From assembly GCA_964480705.1 (NCBI GenBank), contig CAYZPC010000006.1, positions 1 to 58,215 on the forward strand: 58,215 nt of DNA, in the 5' to 3' direction. The stretch's first letter is position 1. Every line of letters starts with the position of its first letter. The notes under the pieces are model-generated. The model saw nothing but the letters and a program-made list of their open reading frames with translations, was not told the DNA's origin and did no database searches. Source of the DNA: VGJJ01 sp964480705. Lineage in GTDB: Archaea; Iainarchaeota; Iainarchaeia; Iainarchaeales; VGJJ01. The position numbers were made by a program, and so were the translations under genes. Of the stretch, positions 50,411-58,215 are shown piece after piece.

Positions 50411-51250
50411 TCACATGCGAATGGCTTCCAGTCGCTTAACACGCTCATCCAATGAAGGGTGCGTGCGGAACCAGCCAAGCATTCCTTCTCCAGCGAAAGG
50501 ATTGGAGATAAACAAGTGTGCGGTGCCCGAGTTCGCACTCTCAAACGGAACGGCGTGAATGCCCTTCTCCAGTTTGCGCAGCGCGGACGCGAGACCCTTT
50601 CCTGAATGAAGGGTTTTGGCAGCGGTTTCATCCGCTAAAAATTCTCGCGAGCGTGAAACGGCGAGTTGAATGAGCATGGCGATGATTGGAATGGAGATGG
50701 CAATGATGATCATCCCAATCATGTTCGCGCCATTCCGGTCGCGATCACCAAATGCAGCCCACTGCGCCATGTGCGCGAGCATTCCAATTGCCCCTGCGAT
50801 AGTGGCAGCCATGCTTGCAATGAGCACATCGCGATTTTTCACGTGAGAAAGTTCGTGTGCAATCACGCCTTCTAATTCTTCATCACTCAATAATGAAATA
50901 ATTCCGCGCGTGAACACCACTGCTGCGTGCTCGGGATTTCGTCCCGTGGCAAACGCATTGGGAGATTTTTCATCAATCAAAAATAATTTGGGAGATGGAA
51001 TTTTCATACGCTGCGAAACGCCATGAACTAAACCATAAATACGCTTTCCTTCGCTGGTTTTTTCATCCAGGGGTTGCGCACGATATAATGCGAGAACAAT
51101 TTTATCTGAAAAAAAATAAGAAATACCATTCAAGAGCAACGCAAAAACGAATGCCATAACCACGCCATCATTCCCCCCGACTAATCCTCCGATGAGGAGC
51201 AGGAGCCCTGTCAATAATCCCAGAAAAAATACGGTGCGAAACTGTTCCAT
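50411..51250 (-). CDS. htpX: Membrane zinc protease HtpX (M48)
   Basis: HtpX degrades misfolded membrane proteins. The 279-residue protein has two N-terminal helices (about 5-50), the zinc motif VIAHELSHVKN (HEXXH), two more helices (about 145-165 and 178-200) and the third zinc ligand Glu in SREFLADETAAK, followed by HPSLDERVKRLEAI. All expected catalytic residues are present. It is the first gene of a two-gene minus-strand unit. Confidence 0.95.
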   Translation of the reverse strand: MEQFRTVFFLGLLTGLLLLIGGLVGGNDGVVMAFVFALLLNGISYFFSDKIVLALYRAQPLDEKTSEGKRIYGLVHGVSQRMKIPSPKLFLIDEKSPNAFATGRNPEHAAVVFTRGIISLLSDEELEGVIAHELSHVKNRDVLIASMAATIAGAIGMLAHMAQWAAFGDRDRNGANMIGMIIIAISIPIIAMLIQLAVSRSREFLADETAAKTLHSGKGLASALRKLEKGIHAVPFESANSGTAHLFISNPFAGEGMLGWFRTHPSLDERVKRLEAIRM

Positions 51251-51331
51251 GAATGAAACCTCCCTTTTTAGGACAAAAAATACTACTACATGCCACGGTA
51301 GTGAGCACTAAAACCACTATATCTCGAATGG

Positions 51332-51339
51332 TTTAAATA
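51332..51339 (+). promoter_or_regulatory. TATA box of the surface-protein gene
   Basis: TTTAAATA predicts a start near 51361. A 20-nt leader with the strong SD GAGGGGG at 51366-51372 precedes the ATG at 51381. Confidence 0.65.
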
Positions 51340-51380
51340 CTCATCAAAAAAGTATAGTGAACATAGAGGGGGAAACATAA

Positions 51381-53957
51381 ATGAATCGTGGATGGTTACT
51401 AGTATTCGTATCAATGCTGTTTTTTGGAATGGGGGTTTGGGCGCAAGCCACAGTGACCATTGACAATGGCCCCTACACGATTAACCCTGCTAATGATTTG
51501 AATGTGGATTTTACTTTTTTTGATTCGCAATATAACAGTAACAGTATTCCTAGTCAAACATTTTACTTCTGGTTAAGCAGCGATGCCACGCTCGATGCGG
51601 GAGATTTGGAAATAGATAACCTTCCAGCACTTGGTGGGTGGAGTTTCTATTGTGATGACCAACTCATTTCTGTTTCGCCAGGAATGCCTTGCACGCATGC
51701 CATGAATATTAATTCACTACTCGGATCTCAAGCGGATGGATCCAAGTATATTTTTGTTGAAGTAAAAGACGTCGACACAAATACGAATACCGTGTTCACC
51801 GTTGCGACGAGCACTGGAGTGCAAATCACATTTGACTCGACTGCTCCCACGGGGACGATTACATCCAACCCTGCATTAGTTGCGGGTGGAATGACGATCC
51901 GAACACCCCTCATTTCGGTCAGTGTTACGGGAAATGACATTAACCAATCGTCATTCACATTCACGATTGATGGAAACACCATTGCGGGCGCCGCACTAAC
52001 GAATGGTGTGTACGATTACAACGTGACCTCTCCATTATCTGAGGATTCATACACGGTGAATGTGGCCGTTTCGGATTTAGCGGGCAACGCCGCAAATATT
52101 TCGCCGTTCATTTTCATTGTGGATGTGAGCGCACCCGATTTCAATGTGGCCTCGAGCGTTGGAAATAATTTCACCAACAACAAGAAACCTACATTTACCA
52201 TTACTGCGAATGACAATAGTGGAGTAGCCAACATGGTAGCGCACCTTCTCTGCAATGGAAGCGGAACGACTGATTTTGCCATGAGCAGCTCTCCATTGAA
52301 CATCGACACATTCGACATCACGACAGGAGGGTGCAATTCCAATGATGGAACCAAAGTCATTACCGCGTACGTGACGGATGGATTAGGAAACCGCACGGCG
52401 GATGTGAATGTGAGCGTAAAATACGATGGAGCCGCTCCCACTGTGCCTGGAAACCTCGACAAGGCCAACATTGGCAACACGAGTGTGGACATCACATGGG
52501 CAGTCTCTACGGACCCGAATGGTAGCGATGGTAGTGGAGTTGACCGATACCGAATTTATTACAGTACAAGCAACTCTCCGCCCGGATCACCTCAAGATGG
52601 TGTTGACCACCCTGCGACACAGAAAAATGTTTCTGGGTTGACCGCGTGTACCACCTACTTCTTTTGGGTGGACGCTATTGATGATGCAGGAAATGCTAGT
52701 GCGAAAGCAGGTTCAATTACCTTCAGCACGAGCGGCTGCTCCAACAACAATAGTTCGAACAATAGCTCGAATAACAGCAGCGGCGGAGGCGGTGGCGGCG
52801 GTGGAGGCGGCGGCGGAGGAAGCGCGGGTGCATGTAGCGTGACCCTTGACGTCCCAGCAGCTGTTTATGCCGGAGAAGTCATTTCAGCCAAGGCATCTGG
52901 AAATAGTTATGCGGATGGTTCATTCTACGCATACGAGACTGCCAAACCAAATACCATCATCAAGTATGTGCCCACCACCACGAACACGTGGGAGGGAGAA
53001 TACACCATTCCTAACGCCATTGGAAAGACCCTCACGTTCCGCTTCAAAACGAGTGCGTGTACCTCTTCGCCGGTGACGCGTGTGATTAAAGACCCGGACA
53101 CGAAGCCAGCGCCGGTGCCTGTTGCAGCACCTGCGCCAACAAATACAAACACTGGAAATTTGGATGACGCTCCCGCGTTGCCGGAACCCATTCTGGTTTC
53201 ATTCGCACGTGAACGCGTGGCTGAAATGATGACGAGCGCGGGATTCAATGCCGAAAGTGTTGAAATGAAAGGAGAATTAGAACAAGCACTCACCGCATGG
53301 GCGGCACAGCACCGCGTGCAAATTGTTCCCGTGGAAGGAGAGCCTGGAAAATATGCGGTACAACTGGTGATTTCACTCACCAACACAGGAAATAAAGGCA
53401 CGGTAAAATTGGTGCAGGATATTCCAAAAGGATTCTCAACAAGTGCAAGCGGAATAGACTCGAGCGTGCCCATGACGGTGTTGAAGGAAGACCCCTTGCT
53501 GCAATTTGAAGTAAGCGATTTGTACGAGGGACAAGTGGTTGACATTGTGCTCACCACCAAAGAAGTGTTTTCATTCGGCGTTGCTTCAAGTAAAATGGAA
53601 GCCGTGTCCGCATTGACACTCAACCCTCCGCTCTTATTTGCGAGCGGAACAGCTAAACCGGCTCCGGTTGCGAACAAAGAAAGCACCCCTGATTCAGGTG
53701 CTGCCCCCGCGTTGATTACTGGATTCGTGGGTTTCGTTGGAAATGTGGGTCCACTCGTGTTGGGATTCCTCCTCGTGCTCGGACTCATTTTCGTATCCGT
53801 ACGCGTGGTGCGAAACAGCGTGCCCAGCGGAGAAGACAACCCCATTCTGCGCAGTTCTGCCGGTGTGCGAAACTCTGGACGAACGCAACATTCAGTGAAT
53901 ACGCCTGTCCGCGGACAAAAAATGTGGAAAAGCGGAGAAGTGCGATTCGACAAATAA
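51381..53957 (+). CDS. Secreted multi-domain surface protein with C-terminal anchor
   Basis: The 858-residue protein has a signal peptide (MNRGWLLVFVSMLFFGMGVWA). It continues with two or three Ig-like modules (about 30-340, with the TDGLGNRTADVNV type of end strand), a fibronectin type III domain (about 350-450, VPGNLDKANIGNTSVDITW to AKAGSITFST), an Asn/Ser linker followed by about 13 glycines, a beta domain, a conserved late domain around LTNTGNKGTVKLVQDIP, one transmembrane helix (about 790-812) and a basic cytoplasmic tail. The linker contains six overlapping N-X-S sequons. It is a likely AglB substrate and may be a cell-wall or adhesion protein. Confidence 0.88.
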   Translation: MNRGWLLVFVSMLFFGMGVWAQATVTIDNGPYTINPANDLNVDFTFFDSQYNSNSIPSQTFYFWLSSDATLDAGDLEIDNLPALGGWSFYCDDQLISVSPGMPCTHAMNINSLLGSQADGSKYIFVEVKDVDTNTNTVFTVATSTGVQITFDSTAPTGTITSNPALVAGGMTIRTPLISVSVTGNDINQSSFTFTIDGNTIAGAALTNGVYDYNVTSPLSEDSYTVNVAVSDLAGNAANISPFIFIVDVSAPDFNVASSVGNNFTNNKKPTFTITANDNSGVANMVAHLLCNGSGTTDFAMSSSPLNIDTFDITTGGCNSNDGTKVITAYVTDGLGNRTADVNVSVKYDGAAPTVPGNLDKANIGNTSVDITWAVSTDPNGSDGSGVDRYRIYYSTSNSPPGSPQDGVDHPATQKNVSGLTACTTYFFWVDAIDDAGNASAKAGSITFSTSGCSNNNSSNNSSNNSSGGGGGGGGGGGGGSAGACSVTLDVPAAVYAGEVISAKASGNSYADGSFYAYETAKPNTIIKYVPTTTNTWEGEYTIPNAIGKTLTFRFKTSACTSSPVTRVIKDPDTKPAPVPVAAPAPTNTNTGNLDDAPALPEPILVSFARERVAEMMTSAGFNAESVEMKGELEQALTAWAAQHRVQIVPVEGEPGKYAVQLVISLTNTGNKGTVKLVQDIPKGFSTSASGIDSSVPMTVLKEDPLLQFEVSDLYEGQVVDIVLTTKEVFSFGVASSKMEAVSALTLNPPLLFASGTAKPAPVANKESTPDSGAAPALITGFVGFVGNVGPLVLGFLLVLGLIFVSVRVVRNSVPSGEDNPILRSSAGVRNSGRTQHSVNTPVRGQKMWKSGEVRFDK

Positions 53958-54002
53958 AATTACTTTAGAAAACGTGCGGGGAGCTCATCGCTCCCACTAA
54001 TC

Positions 54003-54030
54003 TTTTTTTTTTTTTTTTTTTTTTTTTTTT
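54003..54030. repeat. T28 homopolymer between convergent genes
   Basis: A run of 28 thymines lies between the surface-protein stop and the stop of the small minus-strand gene, whose TAA uses the last bases of the run. It could terminate transcription of the surface-protein gene. Exact length may be unreliable in assembly. Confidence 0.8.
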
Positions 54031-54289
54031 AGTGCGAACGCCATCGCGAAAGGAGCCAAATAACTAAACTAATTACCAGCACGGGAAAAATATCCACGCG
54101 CACGTGAAATAGTTTAGCTCCCACCCACAAAATGGCGGGAATAAGTAACATCATTGCAAAAGCACTTTCGGCGAGAGCTGACCCGGATGAGTGCGCTGAG
54201 GGAGCGCGTCGAAATGAGGAAAAAGCGGCCGCGGCGGCGAGGGACACTAAAACAATACCCCACCCTAAAATGGGGAGAAATGCCATCAT
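54029..54289 (-). CDS. Small membrane protein, unknown
   Basis: The 86-residue product has three hydrophobic segments (about 3-22, 42-60 and 64-80) and a basic Ser-rich loop between the first two. I recognise no family. TTTATTA centred about 26 bp upstream of the ATG supports a leaderless transcript and thus a real gene. The next codon is also ATG, so the start is uncertain by one residue. Confidence 0.55.
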   Translation of the reverse strand: MMAFLPILGWGIVLVSLAAAAAFSSFRRAPSAHSSGSALAESAFAMMLLIPAILWVGAKLFHVRVDIFPVLVISLVIWLLSRWRSH

Positions 54290-54341
54290 ACGTTGAAAAG
54301 GGGCTTTTTCCTAATAAACCAAGGCCGCTCCGCGCTTGTGG

Positions 54342-54347
54342 TTAAAA
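54342..54347 (+). promoter_or_regulatory. TATA box for the leaderless reductase gene
   Basis: TTAAAA is centred 25.5 bp before the ATG at 54370 and no SD is seen. Confidence 0.55.
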
Positions 54348-54369
54348 ATGATTCCCCCACGTTCACCAT

Positions 54370-55521
54370 ATGGAGAAGCAAATTTCTATCGTGGGGGCAG
54401 GTAGTTCTGGCCTACGATTGGCACGAAAACTGGCCGAAAAGGATGTGCCGGTAGCCGTTTTTGAAGACCACGGGGAAATAGGCATTCCGGAGCATTGCTC
54501 GGGCCTCATCTCCGCACGCAATACGCATGAATTGGGGTTTGATTTGAAGGACTCCCTCACCAACACCATTTACGGCGCTAAAATATACTCTCCTAATAAC
54601 ACCCAGCTCCGCGTCGAGTCTAAGAAACCCGTTGCATTTGTGATGGACCGAAGCAAGTTCGACAAGACCCTCTATCAACAGGCCAAAAAAGCGGGCGCGG
54701 AAATCCACTTGAACACGAGTGTGATGAACGTGAAGGGAAATACTATTTTCACGCAGAGCAAAGGAAAAGGCGGCGTGAAAAAATCAGACATTATTGTGGC
54801 AGCCGATGGAGTCAACTCGCGCCTGCGAAAACTCGCAGGAATTGAAAGCAAACCCACTGACTTTGTACATTCCTATCAAGTGAAAGCCGCCGGAACATTT
54901 GACCCGCGCTTCGTTGAATTATATTTTGGAACTGATTTTGCACCGGATTTTTTCGCATGGGTCATTCCCGAAAATGAAGAAAGTGCTAAACTAGGATTAG
55001 GGTGCAGAGTGGGAGTAAACCCTGTGTACGCGTTCAAAAAATTCTTGAAAGAAAAACAAATTGACGTGCATATCAAATCCGACAACTCTTTCCTCATTCC
55101 CGCTGCTCAACCCATTCGAAAACTTGTCTCGGAAAATATGGTGCTGTTAGGAGACGCCGCGTACCAAACCAAAGCCACCACAGGGGGAGGCATTATCATG
55201 AATTGCAAATCGGCCGACATCCTCTCTTCTGTAATCCACGACCACGTGCATCACCAGGCTCCGCTCAACGAGTACGAAAAACGAATGGAACCCATCTTCA
55301 ATGAATTAGAATTGCATTACAAAATCCACACGTTTCAATCGCGCATGAATGACGCGCAAATGGATAAACTATTTTTGAAACTCAAAGATGCGGGAATGGA
55401 ACACTTTCTTTCTCAACATGGGGATATGGATGAGCCCTCGCGCTTCGTAAACAAAATGATCGCCCATCCCGGAATACTTTCACTCATCCCCGAAGCAGTG
55501 AAGTTTGCGTTCACCAAATAG
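54370..55521 (+). CDS. Geranylgeranyl reductase family flavoprotein
   Basis: This family saturates the isoprenoid chains of archaeal ether lipids or of dolichol. The 383-residue protein has the FAD-binding ISIVGAGSSGLRLARKL, EIGIPEHCSGLIS near residue 40, DGVNSRLRKLAG and the second FAD motif VLLGDAAYQTKATTGGGI, as expected for digeranylgeranylglycerophospholipid reductase relatives. It could supply reduced dolichol for the glycan locus; that link is inference. The mRNA is probably leaderless. Confidence 0.88.
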   Translation: MEKQISIVGAGSSGLRLARKLAEKDVPVAVFEDHGEIGIPEHCSGLISARNTHELGFDLKDSLTNTIYGAKIYSPNNTQLRVESKKPVAFVMDRSKFDKTLYQQAKKAGAEIHLNTSVMNVKGNTIFTQSKGKGGVKKSDIIVAADGVNSRLRKLAGIESKPTDFVHSYQVKAAGTFDPRFVELYFGTDFAPDFFAWVIPENEESAKLGLGCRVGVNPVYAFKKFLKEKQIDVHIKSDNSFLIPAAQPIRKLVSENMVLLGDAAYQTKATTGGGIIMNCKSADILSSVIHDHVHHQAPLNEYEKRMEPIFNELELHYKIHTFQSRMNDAQMDKLFLKLKDAGMEHFLSQHGDMDEPSRFVNKMIAHPGILSLIPEAVKFAFTK

Positions 55522-55549
55522 CCGTTTTCGTCCGGATGCACCGAACTTA

Positions 55550-55573
55550 GGGAGACCCGCTGCGCGGTCTCCC
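55550..55573. terminator. Hairpin between convergent genes
   Basis: GGGAGACC and GGTCTCCC form an 8-bp stem around an 8-base loop, in the 55-bp gap between two convergent stop codons. It may shield the 3' ends of both transcripts. Confidence 0.45.
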
Positions 55574-55576
55574 GGC

Positions 55577-56410
55577 CTAATTCACATTTTTTGCATTTTG
55601 AAAAATAGGCAATAATTCATCTCGGATTTCATCATTGGCAAAATAAAAAATGGTTGGAATAGGGTTGTATCCCTTGGCGGCACGCTCTAATTTAATTTTT
55701 TTAATTTTTTTTCCATCAATATCATAGGGGAGCACGCCGCAATTTTGGGCAAATGAAAAAGGAATAAACGCATCATGCGCATCCACGTGAAAACCCGTCA
55801 TCGCGCCGAGTTTGCCAAGAGCTACATCCACTATTCCTAAATGCATGCTTTCAAGGGGAGCGGGAGCGTAGCCTTTATTCTGCACTTTTGATATGCCCTC
55901 CTTCGTAAGCAAACGAACGGTAGCAATATTTTTAGGAGGTGATTTTTGTTTCTCGTGTTCGCTGCACTTATTTTCAAATGACCAAAATAATTTCTTTTCT
56001 AGAGGGGAATAAATAATCGTAGAAAAAAACTCATGCACATCCTCTTTGGCGCGTGAGAGTCCAAACCCCACTGCAAAGCGATTTTTTCCATTGGCAAATG
56101 CGCGCGTTCCATCAATAGGGTCGCAGTGCACCACTAATCCATTGGAGTAATCTCCCTTGAAAAAAAACTTTAAGTGGGTTTCTTCCTCTCCATTAAATGC
56201 GAGGTGAGTGAACCCCTTTCGAATCAACTCGGACAAGGCCATTTCTTGAATACCATGATCCACCACCGTGACGGGGGATTCGCGGAGTGTTTCTGCAATT
56301 TTAATTGTTTTATTCTGGCGCTCAATCTTCCCATAATATGGCAGCGCTAACTCTCCCGAAAAAACGGCAAATTCCTTCAACAACTCAAACAGTTTTTTGG
56401 ACTCGGGCAT
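55577..56410 (-). CDS. Inositol monophosphatase family phosphatase
   Basis: The 277-residue protein belongs to the Mg-dependent IMPase/FBPase superfamily. Visible are the metal motif CDPIDGTRAFANG, the upstream acidic FNGEEETH and a late acidic site VDAHDAFIPF that replaces the usual WDxAAG. It could act on inositol phosphate, fructose bisphosphate, NADP or a sulfated nucleotide; the sequence does not decide. It is followed by the CTP synthase gene on the same strand, but lies downstream of it by 34 bp. Confidence 0.83.
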   Translation of the reverse strand: MPESKKLFELLKEFAVFSGELALPYYGKIERQNKTIKIAETLRESPVTVVDHGIQEMALSELIRKGFTHLAFNGEEETHLKFFFKGDYSNGLVVHCDPIDGTRAFANGKNRFAVGFGLSRAKEDVHEFFSTIIYSPLEKKLFWSFENKCSEHEKQKSPPKNIATVRLLTKEGISKVQNKGYAPAPLESMHLGIVDVALGKLGAMTGFHVDAHDAFIPFSFAQNCGVLPYDIDGKKIKKIKLERAAKGYNPIPTIFYFANDEIRDELLPIFQNAKNVN

Positions 56411-56444
56411 GACGTGAACACGGTGGGGGCATATTTAATGGAAA

Positions 56445-58082
56445 CTATTTTTTTCCCGCGCTCGCTTTCATAAACTCATGAAAGAAGGGGCAGGGTTTAT
56501 CCAACCGTGATGTTAGCTCGGGATGTGCCTGCGTGGCCATAAAGAAAGGATGGTCGGGGAGCTCCATGATTTGCATAATATCCTGCTCGCGCGCTTTTCC
56601 GGAGAACAAGAGGCCGGCATTTTCCAATTGTGAAATGTATGTGGGGTTAACCTCGTAGCGGTGTCTGAAACGCAGACGTGCCACGGGACCAAATAATTTT
56701 TCGGCTTTCGTTTGGGGTTTAATTTCAACATTCTGCCCGCCCAATCGCATCGTGGCACCTTTCTCGAGCACATTCACTTGATCCGGAAGCAAATCCACGA
56801 CCGGATGAATGGTTTTAGGATTAATTTCAGTGGAGTTTGCCAGCGCGAGACCACAACGATTGCGTGCAAACTCAATGACTGCGAGCTGCATACCATAGCA
56901 TAATCCCAAATAGGGTGTGTTGTGCGTGCGTGCATGTTGTATGACGGAAATTTTTCCCTCCGCGCCGCGGGAACCAAATCCCCCGGGAACAATAATACCA
57001 TCCATTCCACGCAACGCGTCTTGCACGCTCACGCGGCCTTCCTCAATGTGAGTGGTTTCCACCCAGTGCACGCGCGGAATCACATTTGTGTGCGCCCCCG
57101 CATGGTGCAATGCTTCAATGACACTCGCATAACTGTCTTCGAGCTTGGTGTATTTTCCGCACAACGCAATGTTAATTTCTTTGGGAGCGTGCTGCATGTT
57201 GTTGACGAGGGTTTTCCACGTTTCTAAATTGGGCTGCGCATTCAAGGAAAGTTTTTCATTCAACTGGCGGAGCATTCCCTCCTCGTGAAAAACAAGGGGA
57301 ATTTTGTACACGTTATCCACATCCAAGCCCGTGATGACGGCTTCTTTATCAATGTCCGCGAACAACGCAATTTTTTCTTTAATGGACTCATCCAACATTC
57401 GCGCGCAGCGGCCAATAATAATATCCGGCTGCAACCCCCGTTGACGCAAAATATTTACACTCTGCTGCGTGGGTTTGGATTTCTGCTCTTTTGTTCCCGC
57501 GAGAATAGGAATGTAAGTCAAGTGAACGTACGCAATGTTGTTTACTCCCACATCTTTCTTCAATTGTCGCACGCTCTCCACGTACAATTCATTTTCCAAA
57601 TCTCCGATTGTACCGCCGACTTCAATTAACACCACGTCGGGTTTTTCCTCGTTCACCACGTGCATTATTTTTTCTTTAATCGCGTTGGTGACATGGGGAA
57701 TGTATTGCACGGTTTTTCCCAAATAATCTCCCCTGCGTTCTTTTTGTCTCACACAATCAAAAATTTTTCCCATGGTGAGATTCCAGTGTGATTTTGGAGT
57801 GACATTGAGAAACCGTTCATAGTGGCCAAAGTCCATATCGACTTCGCCGCCATCGTCCAACACGAACACTTCCCCATGTTCAATAGGATTCATGGTTCCC
57901 GGATCCACATTCAAATACCCATCCATTTTGATGGGGACGACTTTCAACCCCGCGGAAACGAGCAAACGCCCAATGGATGCGGCAGCAATTCCTTTGCCTA
58001 AACCGGAAACGACTCCGCCAGTGACAATAATGAATTTGGTTTGCTTTTTTTCAGAAAGAGAATCCGGAGTGTTCATAGGCAT
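56445..58082 (-). CDS. pyrG: CTP synthase
   Basis: PyrG makes CTP from UTP, ATP and glutamine. The 545-residue protein has the amidoligase P-loop VTGGVVSGLGKGIAAAS and PGTMNPIEHGEVFVLDDGGEVDMD at the N terminus and a class I glutamine amidotransferase domain from about 300, with the nucleophile in LGLCYGMQLAV and the His-Glu pair in AHPELTSR. Length is normal. A TATA-like ATTAAATA at 58108-58115 suggests a very short leader; a second ATG two codons downstream could also start. Confidence 0.96.
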   Translation of the reverse strand: MPMNTPDSLSEKKQTKFIIVTGGVVSGLGKGIAAASIGRLLVSAGLKVVPIKMDGYLNVDPGTMNPIEHGEVFVLDDGGEVDMDFGHYERFLNVTPKSHWNLTMGKIFDCVRQKERRGDYLGKTVQYIPHVTNAIKEKIMHVVNEEKPDVVLIEVGGTIGDLENELYVESVRQLKKDVGVNNIAYVHLTYIPILAGTKEQKSKPTQQSVNILRQRGLQPDIIIGRCARMLDESIKEKIALFADIDKEAVITGLDVDNVYKIPLVFHEEGMLRQLNEKLSLNAQPNLETWKTLVNNMQHAPKEINIALCGKYTKLEDSYASVIEALHHAGAHTNVIPRVHWVETTHIEEGRVSVQDALRGMDGIIVPGGFGSRGAEGKISVIQHARTHNTPYLGLCYGMQLAVIEFARNRCGLALANSTEINPKTIHPVVDLLPDQVNVLEKGATMRLGGQNVEIKPQTKAEKLFGPVARLRFRHRYEVNPTYISQLENAGLLFSGKAREQDIMQIMELPDHPFFMATQAHPELTSRLDKPCPFFHEFMKASAGKK

Positions 58083-58135
58083 CCGGACGGGATTAACCGT
58101 TTTCTAGTATTTAATTCCTGGCGTGAAAAAATGAA

Positions 58136-58208
58136 TAGCCCCACTGCGATTCGAACGCAGGTCCTGGGAGTCAGAGTCCCATATCCTTGACCACTAGACG
58201 ATGGGGCT
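58136..58208 (-). tRNA. tRNA-Gln (anticodon CUG)
   Basis: The 73-nt sequence folds into a standard cloverleaf: acceptor AGCCCCA with TGGGGCT, a D arm with GTCTAGTGGTC, an anticodon stem TGGGA/TCCCA enclosing CTCTGAC (anticodon CTG), and a T arm CTGCG-TTCGAAT-CGCAG. The discriminator base is A and CCA is not encoded. No intron is seen. It lies directly upstream of pyrG on the same strand. Confidence 0.93.
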
Positions 58209-58215
58209 ATTCCAC

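Noticed and set aside
50335..50631. Open frame overlapping the end of htpX in another frame.
   Set aside because: It is Arg/Pro-rich shadow coding of the HtpX C terminus and has no independent signals.
52925..53953. Long open frame of 342 codons antisense to the surface-protein gene.
   Set aside because: It is Ser/Thr/Pro-rich without domains or SD, and the sense strand has a signal peptide, domains and a promoter; it is a shadow of codon bias.
1..58215. CRISPR arrays, insertion sequences and integrase/att sites.
   Set aside because: I saw no regularly spaced repeats, no transposase or integrase ORF, and no tRNA duplication; the only tRNA at the right edge has no adjacent recombinase in view.

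Overview
This window is archaeal chromosome. The evidence is an archaeal order of translation and division genes (ftsZ, secE, spt5, uL11, uL1, uL10, P1), RNA polymerase subunit Rpo4, eL21, a TATA-binding protein, an AglB/STT3 oligosaccharyltransferase, a geranylgeranyl-reductase-type flavoprotein for archaeal lipids, and many genes whose start codon lies 25-28 bp downstream of a TATA box (leaderless transcripts). The lineage cannot be fixed by eye. The compact genes and the Cys-repeat and Gly-rich surface proteins would fit a small-genome (DPANN-like) archaeon or an uncultured euryarchaeon; this is a weak inference.

Layout. (1) 1-5.7 kb, minus strand: ribosomal stalk operon with Spt5, SecE and FtsZ, interrupted by a family 2 glycosyltransferase between spt5 and uL11. 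(2) 5.8-6.7 kb: a secreted or anchored Cys-repeat protein. (3) 6.7-8.9 kb, minus: eL21, Rpo4, DUF655 protein and the KsgA/Dim1 family, whose catalytic motif is altered. (4) 9.3-10.6 kb, plus: TBP with a long acidic tail and a small membrane protein. (5) 10.6-10.9 kb: an orphan 5S rRNA gene with its own TATA box, then a run of strong hairpins. (6) 10.9-49.3 kb: a very large glycan-assembly locus of about 30 genes. (7) 49.3-51.3 kb, minus: a flippase-like membrane protein and an HtpX protease. (8) 51.4-54.0 kb: a large secreted surface protein, a likely substrate of the glycosylation machinery. (9) 54-58.2 kb: small membrane protein, geranylgeranyl-reductase family protein, inositol-monophosphatase-like phosphatase, CTP synthase and tRNA-Gln(CUG).

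How the glycan locus may work. It opens with AglB (oligosaccharyltransferase), an Alg7/AglH-type sugar-1-phosphate transferase, an Alg14-like protein and an Alg13-like protein fused to a GT2 domain. This is the initiation part of the eukaryotic dolichol pathway laid out in one operon. Behind it come sugar-nucleotide genes (two RmlA-type nucleotidyltransferases, RmlB, a second 4,6-dehydratase-like SDR, a DegT aminotransferase), about a dozen GT2/GT4 glycosyltransferases, several polytopic GT-C-like proteins, two polysaccharide flippases, two LPG-synthase-TM proteins, four SAM methyltransferases, three cobalamin-binding-type radical SAM enzymes and one toroid-fold lyase- or epimerase-like protein. 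Together they would build, decorate, flip and transfer a complex lipid-linked glycan. The 23.6-27.4 and 43.7-49.3 kb parts look AT-richer than the rest and may be later acquisitions.

Most notable: the Alg7-Alg14-Alg13::GT2-AglB operon, a palindromic TATA box exactly midway between two divergent leaderless genes, a GT4 gene split at a G6 run, the acidic-tailed TBP, the KsgA motif change, and the cluster of three B12-type radical SAM proteins.
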